The position numbers and the translations under genes were made by a program. From contig JAJNMT010000267.1 of assembly GCA_025685495.1 (NCBI GenBank), positions 248,001-312,000 of the forward strand: DNA of 64,000 nucleotides. The letters are read 5' to 3'. Positions 12,182 through 21,989 of this stretch are shown here, piece by piece. Position 1 is the first letter of the stretch; each line of letters begins with the position of its first letter. Source of the DNA: Huntiella abstrusa (taxonomy: Eukaryota > Ascomycota > Sordariomycetes > Microascales > Ceratocystidaceae). The notes beneath the pieces are model-generated. The model had not been told where the DNA came from and did no database searches. It saw only the letters and a program-made list of their open reading frames with translations.

Positions 12182-14927
12182 CTAGTCAAACCTAAAGCCC
12201 TCTGGGGCCCCCTCAATCTCTAATACAAAATCTACTTCTCCCATATCCACCTCCCTCTCGCCCGTCAACGGCACCCCGAGACTCTCCCTACCCGCCTCTT
12301 TAATCCCGCCTTCCGTTACAAACCGGGTCTTTTTCCGTACGGGACTGGCTTCTCGTTCTTTACTGCCTAGTGCAGATTTCAATTTCTCGCCTTGTTTCAT
12401 CCGGTCGAGTTTCGTAGAGAGTCCCTTTCCCCATCCGTAATTAACTCTTCCTGTCGCGCTGCCCACTGTTGACCCTTCACCCTCCGTTGCAGCGGACATA
12501 GCCGAGTCAGCCCGTTTCCTTTTCCCCGTTGAAAGATCCACATCCGTCGCGTCTCTTCCCTTGCCTATATCCGCTGCGGAATAAACCCTATTTAATATAC
12601 CTCCGACGCCCGCTCCCTCGGCTACCCCTTTTCGAGCATCTCGAGCTTCTTGGCTGTCTACATGGGTTGACTCAGCGGCTTTTAACCGTCTCCTTTTCTC
12701 TGCGTCAAGGGCCGTCCCGCTGGCCATCTTGGTCATGTATTCCCTCCCGATACCGCCGGCGGAGGCGGCGATTTCCCGGGCAAGTTCCCTTTCTTTCTCT
12801 TTGCGTGCAAGCATCCTTTTGATACCCTCTTCACGCTCCTGTTTCTCGGCCATGCTTAGGTTTTTCCCGTCCATGATATCCGCCGTTGACATGCCGCGGG
12901 CGAGAAAGTAGGTGCTTTGTGTGTCATGATCAATGTGTCCTTTTCCTCTTAATAGGTCACTTCCCCCCCTTCCTTTTCCAAAACTACCTCTACTACCGCC
13001 ACGGCCAAATCGTTTCTGGGAGACAGCTGCCTGGCCATTCCAGTCATCAGCGCCTCTACCGAAGCCGGACCCCGTCATTTCGAGACGGCCGGCTTTCACT
13101 TTTTGGAGAGCGGCGTTGCTGTGGAATTCGCAGTATTCGGTTCGCTTCCCGTTGATCCAGGCGTTACATGGGTTGCCGTCACGCTTGATGGATTTACAGT
13201 AGCCGAGGTCTCGGGACACGCCGAGTTCGATGACGGTTTCGGCGTCAGAGTTGATCACGAAGGACCAGCGGCCGGTGTCTTTGCGGTTGGGTGGCGGTGG
13301 CATGATGTTGGGGTTCATGATGGCGATGACGCTGCCTTCGGATAACTTCCAGAATCGAAGGAAGCCGGAACCAAAGAGGAAGAGTTCCACGTCGTGGGTT
13401 AGATCGCAGAGTGTCATTACCATGTACTTGGTATCTTGTTTCCCGACTTTATCCTTTTCCTTGTCGTCCTTTTTCGCCCCATTGTTATGCTCTCTCGGTT
13501 CACTCTTCTTCGCCAAGATACCGAAGACAACAATATTCTCTTCGATATCGGGCAAAAGGTAGTCCGGTGCCGTCACCTTCTTGATCAAATCAGATATGGA
13601 AAACACCTTGGCATCTCCAACTTGTCTTGCCACCACCGGATGTGGGAGAAATCGCTTGGACAGGTGAAAGGACGAGTAGCTATCAAAGGAAGCCTCATTC
13701 TTTCCTTCCTCGTCAATTTTCTTGATGCCCAAAATTTCCTCTCGTGAATACTGTTTCGGGCCGGTGTTCGAATCTGGTATATCCACAGCCTCCGCCTTGA
13801 ACTTCTCCATCTCCTCTTTACTTATCGCGAACCCGCCACTCCGGACCTTGGCAAGCTTCTTCTGTCGTTCAATCTTCTCCGCGGCCTCCGCCTTCGCCAA
13901 TGCCATACGCTCGTTGAAGCTCAACGGCCGGTCATCAACCGGCGTCTTCGCCTGTCCATTCCTCGCCGTCCTGAGATATGACCCGCCCGACGCCGTACTA
14001 CTAAACGACGAATCAGCGGAAGCCGTCCCAGTCTTTCTCCGGCCAAGCGATACATCTTCCGATCTCCGTCCCTTACTAAGTAGCTGTCTGAGCGGTGATG
14101 TAGCCTCGACCATTCTATGGACGCGCTGAACCGGCGACAATGGCACCTCGACTTCTCGTTGAACCGGGGCAATGGCGGATTCTACAGCCTGGGATGTCCG
14201 GGGACTTGGTGGGGGGAAGCGCGGGGCTGGTGGGGGGATGGTCGGTTTTAATGCGAGAGGGTTTGGTTTCCGTGGGGAGCGCGCGTAGGCTAGTCGCGCG
14301 GGTGACTTGCCGACGGTGTCGGGGGAGCGAGGGAGGTCGGCGAACATGGTGGGTGGGTCCATTAGTTTTTGAGGGGAGAGGGAGTTTCGTGAGACGGTCT
14401 TTTTAAGGGCGCTGGGGGTAGACAGTTTATCGGGACTAGCCATAATCCTGTCCTTCTCCGGACTCTTGTCAGGACTGGACATGCCAGCTTCCCTCTTTTC
14501 CCGCATCTTCCTGAGCTTATTCAATTTAATCCGCGCCTCAATAGCTTGTAATTTAAGCTGCAATGTCTCCTCATCTTCCTCCTCTTCATCTTCATCCTCG
14601 TCTACTCCGCCGCTTAACCCGGTGATTCCCGAAAGTAACTTTGTCGCTGCAGCGGCAGAGTCGGGTGTGCGGACGAGGCGGTGGCGGAGAGGTGATGGGC
14701 TGGATGGGGAGGATTGGAGGGCTAGTTGTTGATCGGCGGACATGGCGGCGTAGCGGGCGCGGCCGCGTGGGGTGAGTAATAGGGCGTCTCGCGGGGATTT
14801 TGGGGGCCAGGAGGAATCGACCGGTTCTGTGAGCGTTAGGCACTATACACATGCAAAAAGACGAAAAAAACTCACTTGGGATCATCTTGTTAGTGTGGTT
14901 CTCCATGACTGCGACGCCTCTAGGCAT
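12182..14927 (-). CDS. mcm10: DNA replication initiation factor Mcm10
   Basis: Two exons on the minus strand (14876-14927, then 12182-14826) give 898 residues. The 49-nt intron runs GTGAGT...CACAG with branch CCTAAC. The first coding exon is only 52 nt; joining it adds 45 residues, including the SPRDALLLTPRGR segment, typical of fungal Mcm10 N termini, ahead of the ATG at 14743. An OB-fold lies at about 420-555, immediately followed by the Mcm10 CCCH zinc finger (C561, C571, C583, H586). Many SP/TP sites in the N-terminal third suggest CDK control. Mcm10 binds Mcm2-7 and polymerase alpha and activates the replicative helicase in the nucleus. The gene is divergent from the RNase H2B gene, with a shared promoter containing two MluI cell-cycle boxes. 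Confidence 0.93.
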
Positions 14928-15391
14928 ATAGTGCTTGCTTGAATGATTGTATGGGTTCTTCGGACCCTAAATTCGTGTATCGTGACTGAAACTAACAATC
15001 GTGACGGCCGTAAGTCGTAAAATCGCGCAGCAATTACTTTTTGTATAAAAATATCTGGAAAGGACGGTTTTAATGGAACAGGTTATACATGGAATGCAAT
15101 GTTAGATGTAAATAATTACATGCACGTAATTGGGTTTTTTTTTTCGGTAAACAAAGTTGGACTGCATGCACGCACGTTCATGGAGGGGAATTACAGGTGA
15201 CAGGCTCGTTGCTGGCTCCGTTGTTGGGCTTCACGCTTTGGGATATATTGGTTTCTTCATGCCGGTTGACATCGCGGCATGTGGAACCCTGGCGCGACGC
15301 GTTGACGCGTTAGGGTTATGAAGATATCGCGATATATAGAGCGGGAGGAGGATATCTTGAGGTTGACAAGTTTAGTCAGGACAACTATATA
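14928..15391. promoter_or_regulatory. divergent Mcm10 / RNase H2B promoter with two MluI cell-cycle boxes
   Basis: This 464-bp interval separates the divergent start codons. It contains two exact ACGCGT hexamers at 15297-15302 and 15305-15310, as an 8-bp tandem GACGCGTT GACGCGTT. ACGCGT is the site bound by MBF (Mbp1/Swi6 type) at G1/S in fungi. They lie about 80-95 bp upstream of the RNase H2B ATG and 370 bp from the Mcm10 ATG. A TATATAG stretch occurs at about 15333 and CTATATA directly abuts the RNase H2B ATG. Site function is inferred from motif identity only. Confidence 0.7.
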
Positions 15392-16621
15392 ATGGCGCGC
15401 ACGACAAGATCTACAAAGCCGGCTGAGACGGAGGAGAGCGGGGCGAGCGGGAAGGTGCAGACGGGGAAGAAGTATGTTGTGGCGCCGGAGGCGAAGATGA
15501 GATATATGTTTGTGTTGCCGAAGACGGCGAGTACGAAGGCGCGGATTGTGGCGTTGCCGGGGAGTCGGAGTGGGGAGATGGGGAGGTTTTTAAGTTGTCC
15601 GGACACAGGCTTGTGGGAGTTTGTCAGTGTTGGTGGGGAGGAGGAGGTGCGGAGTTGGTTGGTGGAGACCGGATCGGGGGGTTCCGGATCGGGTGTGAAG
15701 AAGGAGGGAGACGACAACGAGAACGAAGACACCGAAGAATCGAAGCCGAAACTACCCAGCCCAACCGGCTCCCTTACAATCCTCTCAAAACCAGTGCTAT
15801 ACATAGCCACTCCCATCGACCCCATCTTCTACCTAATATCCACCCTCTACAATCCCGCCCACCACACCACAACAAGCAAACCCCGCTACCTCCCCCTCGA
15901 CGACCTCCTCGACTCAATTTCTCCAAGCCACCTACAAAGGCTCCTCCAAACCAACAAGTTCCTCGAGAACCAAGTCACCCAACGGCTCGCCGCCATGTGT
16001 CTTACTCAGGAATTCGGCGGCGAGACAATGTATGCTGTTTCGCAAAAGAAGGTTCTGGAGGTGCTATTAGAGAAGTGTCGGCGGGTTGCTGAGGATCCAC
16101 TGCCGGGGACTATGGAGGGGAGATTTATAAGTAAGGCGCTGGAGGCGCCGATATCCTTTGCTACGTTACCGCCAGGAGCAACGATTGCACCCGATGGCAC
16201 CGTGACCATGCCCGCCGCGGACCCCTCTGCCCCCGCTGAGACCGTCACATGTACGATTCCCCCGGCGATATTAAAACTCCATCGACTTGCTACGGCGTTC
16301 ACTTATATCACATCAATGTATCTCCCCGCCACGCAAATAACCCCTCTCCGCGCCGCTCTAGCCAGTGAAATCGACTTCTCGCCACTGGACGAATACCTCG
16401 GGACGCTCTCCAAGTCACGGGCTGAAGCCTCGGCTAGTAGAAATACTGAGATGAGCAGGAAACATCCGCTTGAAGACGCGGAGGACCGCGAGGCGGATAA
16501 GAAGCGGAAGGCGGAGGAGGAAATGCGGAAGAAGAAACTTGTTACGAGGGGTGTCAAGAATTTGGGAAAGGTTAATACTACGGGGATGAAGAAGATGACG
16601 GCATTTTTCAAGAAGGCGTGA
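15392..16621 (+). CDS. rnh202: RNase H2 subunit B (Rnh202 type)
   Basis: A single exon of 409 residues. The N-terminal triple-barrel-like segment has the family pattern LPGSRSGEMGRF...GLWEF, followed after an acidic linker by the P-x-D-P-x-F-Y-L-I block and a winged-helix-like region (about 165-260) typical of RNase H2B. The C terminus ends in M-K-K-M-T-A-F-F (399-406), a PCNA-interacting (PIP-like) motif that closely parallels the MKSIDTFF motif of human RNASEH2B. RNase H2 removes ribonucleotides from DNA and degrades RNA:DNA hybrids in the nucleus; subunit B is non-catalytic and links to PCNA. Residues about 360-390 are basic and probably a nuclear localisation signal. It ends 46 bp from the convergent Duo1 stop. 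Confidence 0.9.
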   Translation: MARTTRSTKPAETEESGASGKVQTGKKYVVAPEAKMRYMFVLPKTASTKARIVALPGSRSGEMGRFLSCPDTGLWEFVSVGGEEEVRSWLVETGSGGSGSGVKKEGDDNENEDTEESKPKLPSPTGSLTILSKPVLYIATPIDPIFYLISTLYNPAHHTTTSKPRYLPLDDLLDSISPSHLQRLLQTNKFLENQVTQRLAAMCLTQEFGGETMYAVSQKKVLEVLLEKCRRVAEDPLPGTMEGRFISKALEAPISFATLPPGATIAPDGTVTMPAADPSAPAETVTCTIPPAILKLHRLATAFTYITSMYLPATQITPLRAALASEIDFSPLDEYLGTLSKSRAEASASRNTEMSRKHPLEDAEDREADKKRKAEEEMRKKKLVTRGVKNLGKVNTTGMKKMTAFFKKA

Positions 16622-16667
16622 TGGGATTGGCTTTATAGATTGTTATAGAATTGCATTGGGTTATTGT

Positions 16668-17540
16668 TTAACTTCCCCATTTGGAGCTACTACCTCGGGC
16701 TCGTGATGAACTTGTGCCTCGAGGAATTCCCCGTGATGTGCCTGTGTTCCCGTGACTTGACGTTGTTGAGCCACCACGACCATATCCAAACCCAGCAGAA
16801 CTACCCGCCGTAGTCGAACCTCCTCTCGTTGTTCCTCTAGTCACTCCCCTCGTACTTCCTCTAGCCGTAGCAACTCCTCTTGTCCCCGTCGAAACGCCCC
16901 TCGTAGTCCCTCTTGTGACGCCTCTGGCTCTTCCCCTAGTACTCCCCGATCTACTCGGGCCAGTCGTCGAGGTAGCCGGTGCTGCCGTCCCCGCCGCTCG
17001 TGCGCGTTCCTCATCTAGGGCTTTTTGTCTCGCGAGTTCCCGTCTTCGTTCTTCCTCTAGTAACCTTCTTTCCTCCATTTGTTCTCTCATGGCAGCTTCG
17101 TTTTCGATATCCAGCATGTCCTGGGTCGCTCCTTTCCATGATGGGTCCATGATGAGACGCTGGTTATGTTCCGTCTGGGAGAGAATCCGCGCCCATAGAC
17201 CTAGTAAGGCCGCGGAGTTTTCTACAGTCCCGTTGACTGTCTAAGTCGGCGTTGTATGTTAGTGAGACATTCTGATTCGTCAAACGGGAAAACAAACCTT
17301 CATGTCCCCACGGACATAACTTAATGTCTCAATGGTCTTTTCCAAAACTACATTGGCTTGACGGACGCCTTCTAACTCGGCATGTAGCCGGGCCGTACGA
17401 TCGGGCCCCGTTGGATGATGTGGTGTACGTGGGGTTTGTGGTGTCTTTGGATGTTCCGGGAGGTCACGGGATGTAGTACGGAAATGGCTCGGGTTGGGTG
17501 GGGAAACCCATGATTCATCGTCTGCTATTGAGTCGGACAT
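16668..17540 (-). CDS. duo1: DASH/Dam1 complex subunit Duo1
   Basis: Two exons (17298-17540 and 16668-17240) give 271 residues. The 57-nt intron (GTTTGT...CTTAG) is phase 0 and joins ...DMK to TVNGTVE. The core (about 48-115) is the Duo1 family block, including WARILSQTEHNQRLI and a Trp-x-Gly-Ala-Thr-Gln-Asp segment. Duo1 is a subunit of the ring-forming DASH complex that couples kinetochores to microtubule plus ends. The C-terminal half is unusual: a charged helix (about 116-160) is followed by some 90 residues of degenerate RG-[TS]-x-RG repeats ending near WGS. The frame is open 32 codons upstream of 17540, but the ATG at 17540 best fits the family start. The gene is convergent with RNase H2B. 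Confidence 0.93.
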
Positions 17541-19274
17541 GTTGGATGTAGTAAGATTACCAAACTGGCTTGTCAAAGAAGTGAAACTAAAATAGATTTT
17601 GGTTGGTCGTTTTATATACACCCGTCCGGTTGCCAAGACACGTATTCGGTTTCACGAGGGACAATAAAAAAGTGATTTTCTCGAGGTTAATCAGTCACAG
17701 TTTACGTCAAACTCCCGTCACTTCACCTGTCAAAAAAGCCAGTCTCACCAAACACACACAAGGCTGAACCCACCGCACTTCCCAAAATCCACAAGCCCCA
17801 CAATTCCACAGCCTCGTCATACCTCACCCAGGAAGCTTAAGTGCCGTAACACAACCCGGCACTTCAACCCCGGCCCTGATCCTTTTGACGGCGTCATCGC
17901 CCCCGCAACGGTCCTTTCTTTCTTTCTGTTTTCTTATCTTGACAGCCCTCATGTCAGCTTATTCGTTTTTATCGCATGCAACGAGGCCCGCCATACCAGG
18001 GGGATATACCGTCATGGGCTCTTAAACTTGTTTGGATTCGTTGATGCAGAGGCCATTTACCCTTGTAGATGCTTAACTGTCGCTAGGCAACGCGCGCTAG
18101 TGAGCTAGTGAGGGGCCAATCATGTGGGGCTAAACCTATCTAGAGGAGTTGGGTTTAATTGACGGATTGTTGACATTCAAGAGACAATAGGCCATAGATT
18201 GATTCCTATAGTGTTGGTCTCTTGATGGTCTACAAGGAGGTCGTTCTATAAAACACATATCCACATTAACCGCTTTGCACTTTTAGAACAACCTGATTTC
18301 TCTGTATGACCCCTCTACAACTCAGCCAAAAAGCGGGGTGACATGGGGCTCACTCCGTTGGCATGGGTAACCAACCTCCTGAATATAGCCCATGCACCAG
18401 GGCCTAGTAAACACAAGCCCTGGTTTCTCTCTTCTGATTGGTCAATCACCTCTTTGTCCCTATCACGACCACTCCGAACGCACGTCTTAATTGACGGGAC
18501 GCGAGCCACATATCCCTCCACAAACTCCAAACCCTTTCCCCTCTCGTTTGTTCTTTTCAATTTCTTTTTCTTTTTTTTCTTTTTTGCCAAAAAGAAAAAT
18601 CCCGAGTTGAGAGAAAGCTTGTCAATCACTGTCGCACCACTCCAAACAAGGGACCCAACAAACCGCCCGTTTACTTGTTGATTTTCTTTTTTTGATTCTT
18701 TCTTTTCCAGACTTACTCGGTATTCTAAAACCCCAACCCATACCACAATTCTAGATCAGAAAATCTCTTTTTTCTATTTTTTATTTCTCTGATATCCCTT
18801 TGCGCACCCTAACTATCACCGTTTGCGGGTTTAACCAGTCTTCATCAACATCGTCAACTTTGTACTGAACCACTCTTGCTGCCTGGTCTGAACCACTCTT
18901 TGTCTCGTTCTTGTCACTAGAAACGGCTCACAGGAATTCACGTTGCCACAGCTATATTGTCTCTTCATTTTCTTTGACAACACCACTCGCCTGGCCACTT
19001 TTTATATTCTTTGTTCGCCGCACATCCAGACACTTGCAACGACTTTAGCTTTTTCGTCTGATAGACCGCCACGTCCAGCCTTCTTGCCTTGTGTTGTTCT
19101 TAATTTATTAATCCCACAACCACAAGAATCATCTGGCGTCGTGAAGCTCATCCGTTCATTCCCCTCTTTTTTGCACGTCTCGCTTATTCCAGTATATCTC
19201 GCACATTATCACCGAGACATCTTGTCACTAGTATCGCCATCGCAAAGACATTCTCGCCAATCCCAACCACCACC
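17541..19274. other. divergent intergenic region with pyrimidine-rich leader
   Basis: This 1.7-kb interval lies between the divergent Duo1 gene and the gene at 19275. No coding sequence is recognised. The right part (from about 18510) is T/C-rich, with poly-T at 18558-18588, consistent with a long 5' leader of the gene to the right. Open frames at 18315-18746 and 18943-19647 have leader-like composition. Confidence 0.55.
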
Positions 19275-20597
19275 ATGGCGTCAACAACAGCCTCTACACG
19301 AGGCCGCGATCGCCATACAACCCCGCCCCCGCCTTCCGATCCCATTCGCACCCCGCCAACCCCTCGCTACGGCGCCTACGAAGACCGCTGGGAGCCTTAC
19401 TCCCCACGCAAGTCCGCCCGCATCGCCCAAAAGACCGCCGCTGCCGCCACCGTCGCCCGTACTCCCTCGCCTCCTCCGGCCTCTGCTCGTCTCGCTGCCT
19501 CGTCTAGCGCAGCCAAGACATCGCTTTCGCACTCGGCGCACAAGTCTAAGATTACCAAGTCGCCTATGTCGCCTAAGAAGAAAGTCCCAGCTACTCCCCG
19601 GCGCAAGGCCACTGTGTCAAAGCTTTCTTTGGACCCCACCAGTTTGAATGTTGTTGCTGGCTCGGCTAAGAAGGATGGTCAGTCATCGGCTTACCTGGAT
19701 GTCGCGGGCATGATGACCCCCGCCAAGACCCCGCGCAAGACCCCCGCTAAGGACAAGGAAATTGACTCAATCTCACGCAACTTATTCACCACTGAACCCT
19801 CTACTCCTGATGCCACCCCGGCTCGCCGTCGCAAGGTAAAGAAGTACACGGGAACTTCTCTGGACACATTTAACGAGGAAGTCGAGGAGGAGGCTATTAA
19901 CATCTTTACTGACGCCCGTGAACGTCCTTTTGTCGTTGAGAGCAAGACGGATGACCCGTTCACCCGTACCACCAAGGCTCCTGTGCGCTCCCAGCCTGGA
20001 TCTTCAACTCGTCGTCGTTCTAAGCGCAAGGTCGTGAGTATCCCTGGTGAAGGCAGAGTTACTATGGATGAAGCTGTCAAGCGGGATGATGGCATCGTTT
20101 ACAACTTCCGTGGTAAGCGCTTCTTGCGCAAGTTCTCCGAGGAACCCGTTGGTGAAGGTGACGTCATGCGGGCCTCTTCAGGACTCAAGCCCCGTCTTCT
20201 CTTCCCACCTAAGAAGACTGAGGCGCCAGCTTCGTCCCTTGAGGACGAAGAAGCTGATACTGATGTGGACGAGGAAATCAAGAATGAAGTAATTGTCCAC
20301 GAAGAAGAAGAAGAGGAGGAGGTCGCTGCCGTCTCCGTCGCCGTCCCGGCTACCCCTAAACAAGTTCCCGCATCTCTTCCTTCCAAGTCGCAAACACCCA
20401 AAGCCCCCATCGCTGCCCCTATGACTCCCCCTTCTACTAAGCGTACGCTCCGTCAAACAGACAAGTATGAGGTCGAGCCGATTAAGCGGTCTCACGCTGT
20501 CTTTGAACAGTGGCGGAACCCGGGGACTAAGCGGAGGGCTAGTGATGACGACGAAGAGGAAGTTATTCGGAAGCCGGCGAAGAGAGCCCGGGCTTAG
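19275..20597 (+). CDS. basic Ser/Thr-Pro-rich conserved fungal protein, function unknown
   Basis: A single exon of 440 residues, with a strong start context (ACCACCATGG). The N-terminal 170 residues are basic and Pro/Ala-rich with many SP/TP sites, for example around YSPRKSARIA, SPMSPKK and TPAKTPRKTPAK, which look like cyclin-dependent kinase sites. A central block has SRNLFTTEPSTPDATPARRRK, then SLDTFNEEVEEEAINIFTD, and around residues 274-285 the segment DGIVYNFRGKRFLRKF. I have seen a similar Y-x-FRGK-[KR]-x-F-R segment in uncharacterised Pezizomycotina proteins. The tail alternates acidic and basic runs, ending KPAKRARA. It looks like an intrinsically disordered nuclear or chromatin protein, possibly cell-cycle regulated. 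No enzymatic domain is visible and the function is unassigned. Confidence 0.85.
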   Translation: MASTTASTRGRDRHTTPPPPSDPIRTPPTPRYGAYEDRWEPYSPRKSARIAQKTAAAATVARTPSPPPASARLAASSSAAKTSLSHSAHKSKITKSPMSPKKKVPATPRRKATVSKLSLDPTSLNVVAGSAKKDGQSSAYLDVAGMMTPAKTPRKTPAKDKEIDSISRNLFTTEPSTPDATPARRRKVKKYTGTSLDTFNEEVEEEAINIFTDARERPFVVESKTDDPFTRTTKAPVRSQPGSSTRRRSKRKVVSIPGEGRVTMDEAVKRDDGIVYNFRGKRFLRKFSEEPVGEGDVMRASSGLKPRLLFPPKKTEAPASSLEDEEADTDVDEEIKNEVIVHEEEEEEEVAAVSVAVPATPKQVPASLPSKSQTPKAPIAAPMTPPSTKRTLRQTDKYEVEPIKRSHAVFEQWRNPGTKRRASDDDEEEVIRKPAKRARA

Positions 20598-21989
20598 ATG
20601 GCTTATTCTGGGGGCTTTTTGGGTGGGTTTACGGATTTATGCTTATGAGAGGGTATTTTAAGTTTTTTTTTCTTGGTGTGGTGCTTTTTGAAGCAGTTTC
20701 TTTCTTTCTCCTTTTTTTTGATTTTGTTTCTTTTCAGTTGTCGAGCTTGGAGAAGATCTAAGCATCGAGTACCTTCTTTTTTTCTTTTCTTTTGTGTCTA
20801 TCGACGCTCTTTTTGTTCGTTTCTTTTGTGTCTCTGACGCTCCTTACTTTTTTTCATTTCTCTTTTTTTTTCTTCTTGTTCTTCTTTTTTTACTTCTTTC
20901 TTTTAAGTACCTCTACGCATCATGATGGTCAGATGACGAATCTTACGAATTGTGGTGGTGGATGATAGGGTTATTTTCTCGTGGATTGTCAAGATGGACA
21001 GAAAGACAGACTATGCGGATGTTTTGTTGGTTGTTTTAGGTTGATTTGCTTTCCTTTGCTTTTTTGCGGAGTTGGAGGCGTTTGGTGGTCGTCGCATTGG
21101 ATGGAATGGATTGGATTGGATTGGACTGGGTTTCTCTTTTCAGAGAAGATGATTTTGTTCTTTTATTAGGTAGTTTGAGGTTTTGGCTTGTTTGTAGTGT
21201 TGTGTTAATAAAACGGGTTGTTTGATTACCTTTTTTATTCATTTTTGTGGGCTAACTATCTGATGTTGGGTTACATGTTATGTATGTATGCAATGTACAT
21301 GTGATTCTGCATGATGACGGGTGGCGTGCTGATCTTGCAAAGGTAACTCAACTAAGGTACCATACATATGTCGTGGTAGATATGAAATGTAGGTACAAAC
21401 GGACACGAAGACGGGCGTTTTCCGCGGATGGTCACATCCATATTGACCGCTACCGTCGGACACGATGTAACGGACGGATACTACCCGTAAATACGTTTCC
21501 ACGATAAACGGACCAACGGAAGCCAAACCAACTCACCAGACCACAAAACAGACCTCGTTTCTCTTCTCTTTCGCTCCTATGTATGTACAATATCCCCGGT
21601 CTCTCGGGGGTTTTCATACATGCGGATACGGGCTCGCATCGGCTACGGATATTTATTGGCACGGATAGTTTTATTAGCTGGATGTTCACCTCCCTCCCTC
21701 CCTCCCGCATGTATGTAGCTAGCTAGCGGACTAAGACAGGGTTAGCTTAGGCGGGGTTAGGCGATCTAAGGCGGTCTAAGCCGATCTTTTTTCTTGATGG
21801 ATGACGTGCGGAAAAATTGGCGGAGTCGATGGATTTTGATGGAGGGGGTGGTGGGTCACGTGCTGGAGGTCGGATGCATTTATAGATTGAGGAATCCGGG
21901 TTTTTGGAGATGGAGTGAGGAGGTTTTTATGCTTTATCGTTTCTTATTCTTGTTTGACTTTGCCTTTTTACTTTTAACGTCTCGACATT
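20598..21989. other. intergenic: T-rich 3' flank and Pby1 promoter
   Basis: 20660-20910 is extremely T-rich and fits a 3'-untranslated region and termination zone. Nearer the Pby1 gene are a CTCC repeat (about 21690-21705), GCTAGCTAGCG at about 21717, and a degenerate array of TTAGGCGG / TCTAAGGCGG / TCTAAGCCGATC at 21740-21788. No gene is recognised. Confidence 0.5.
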
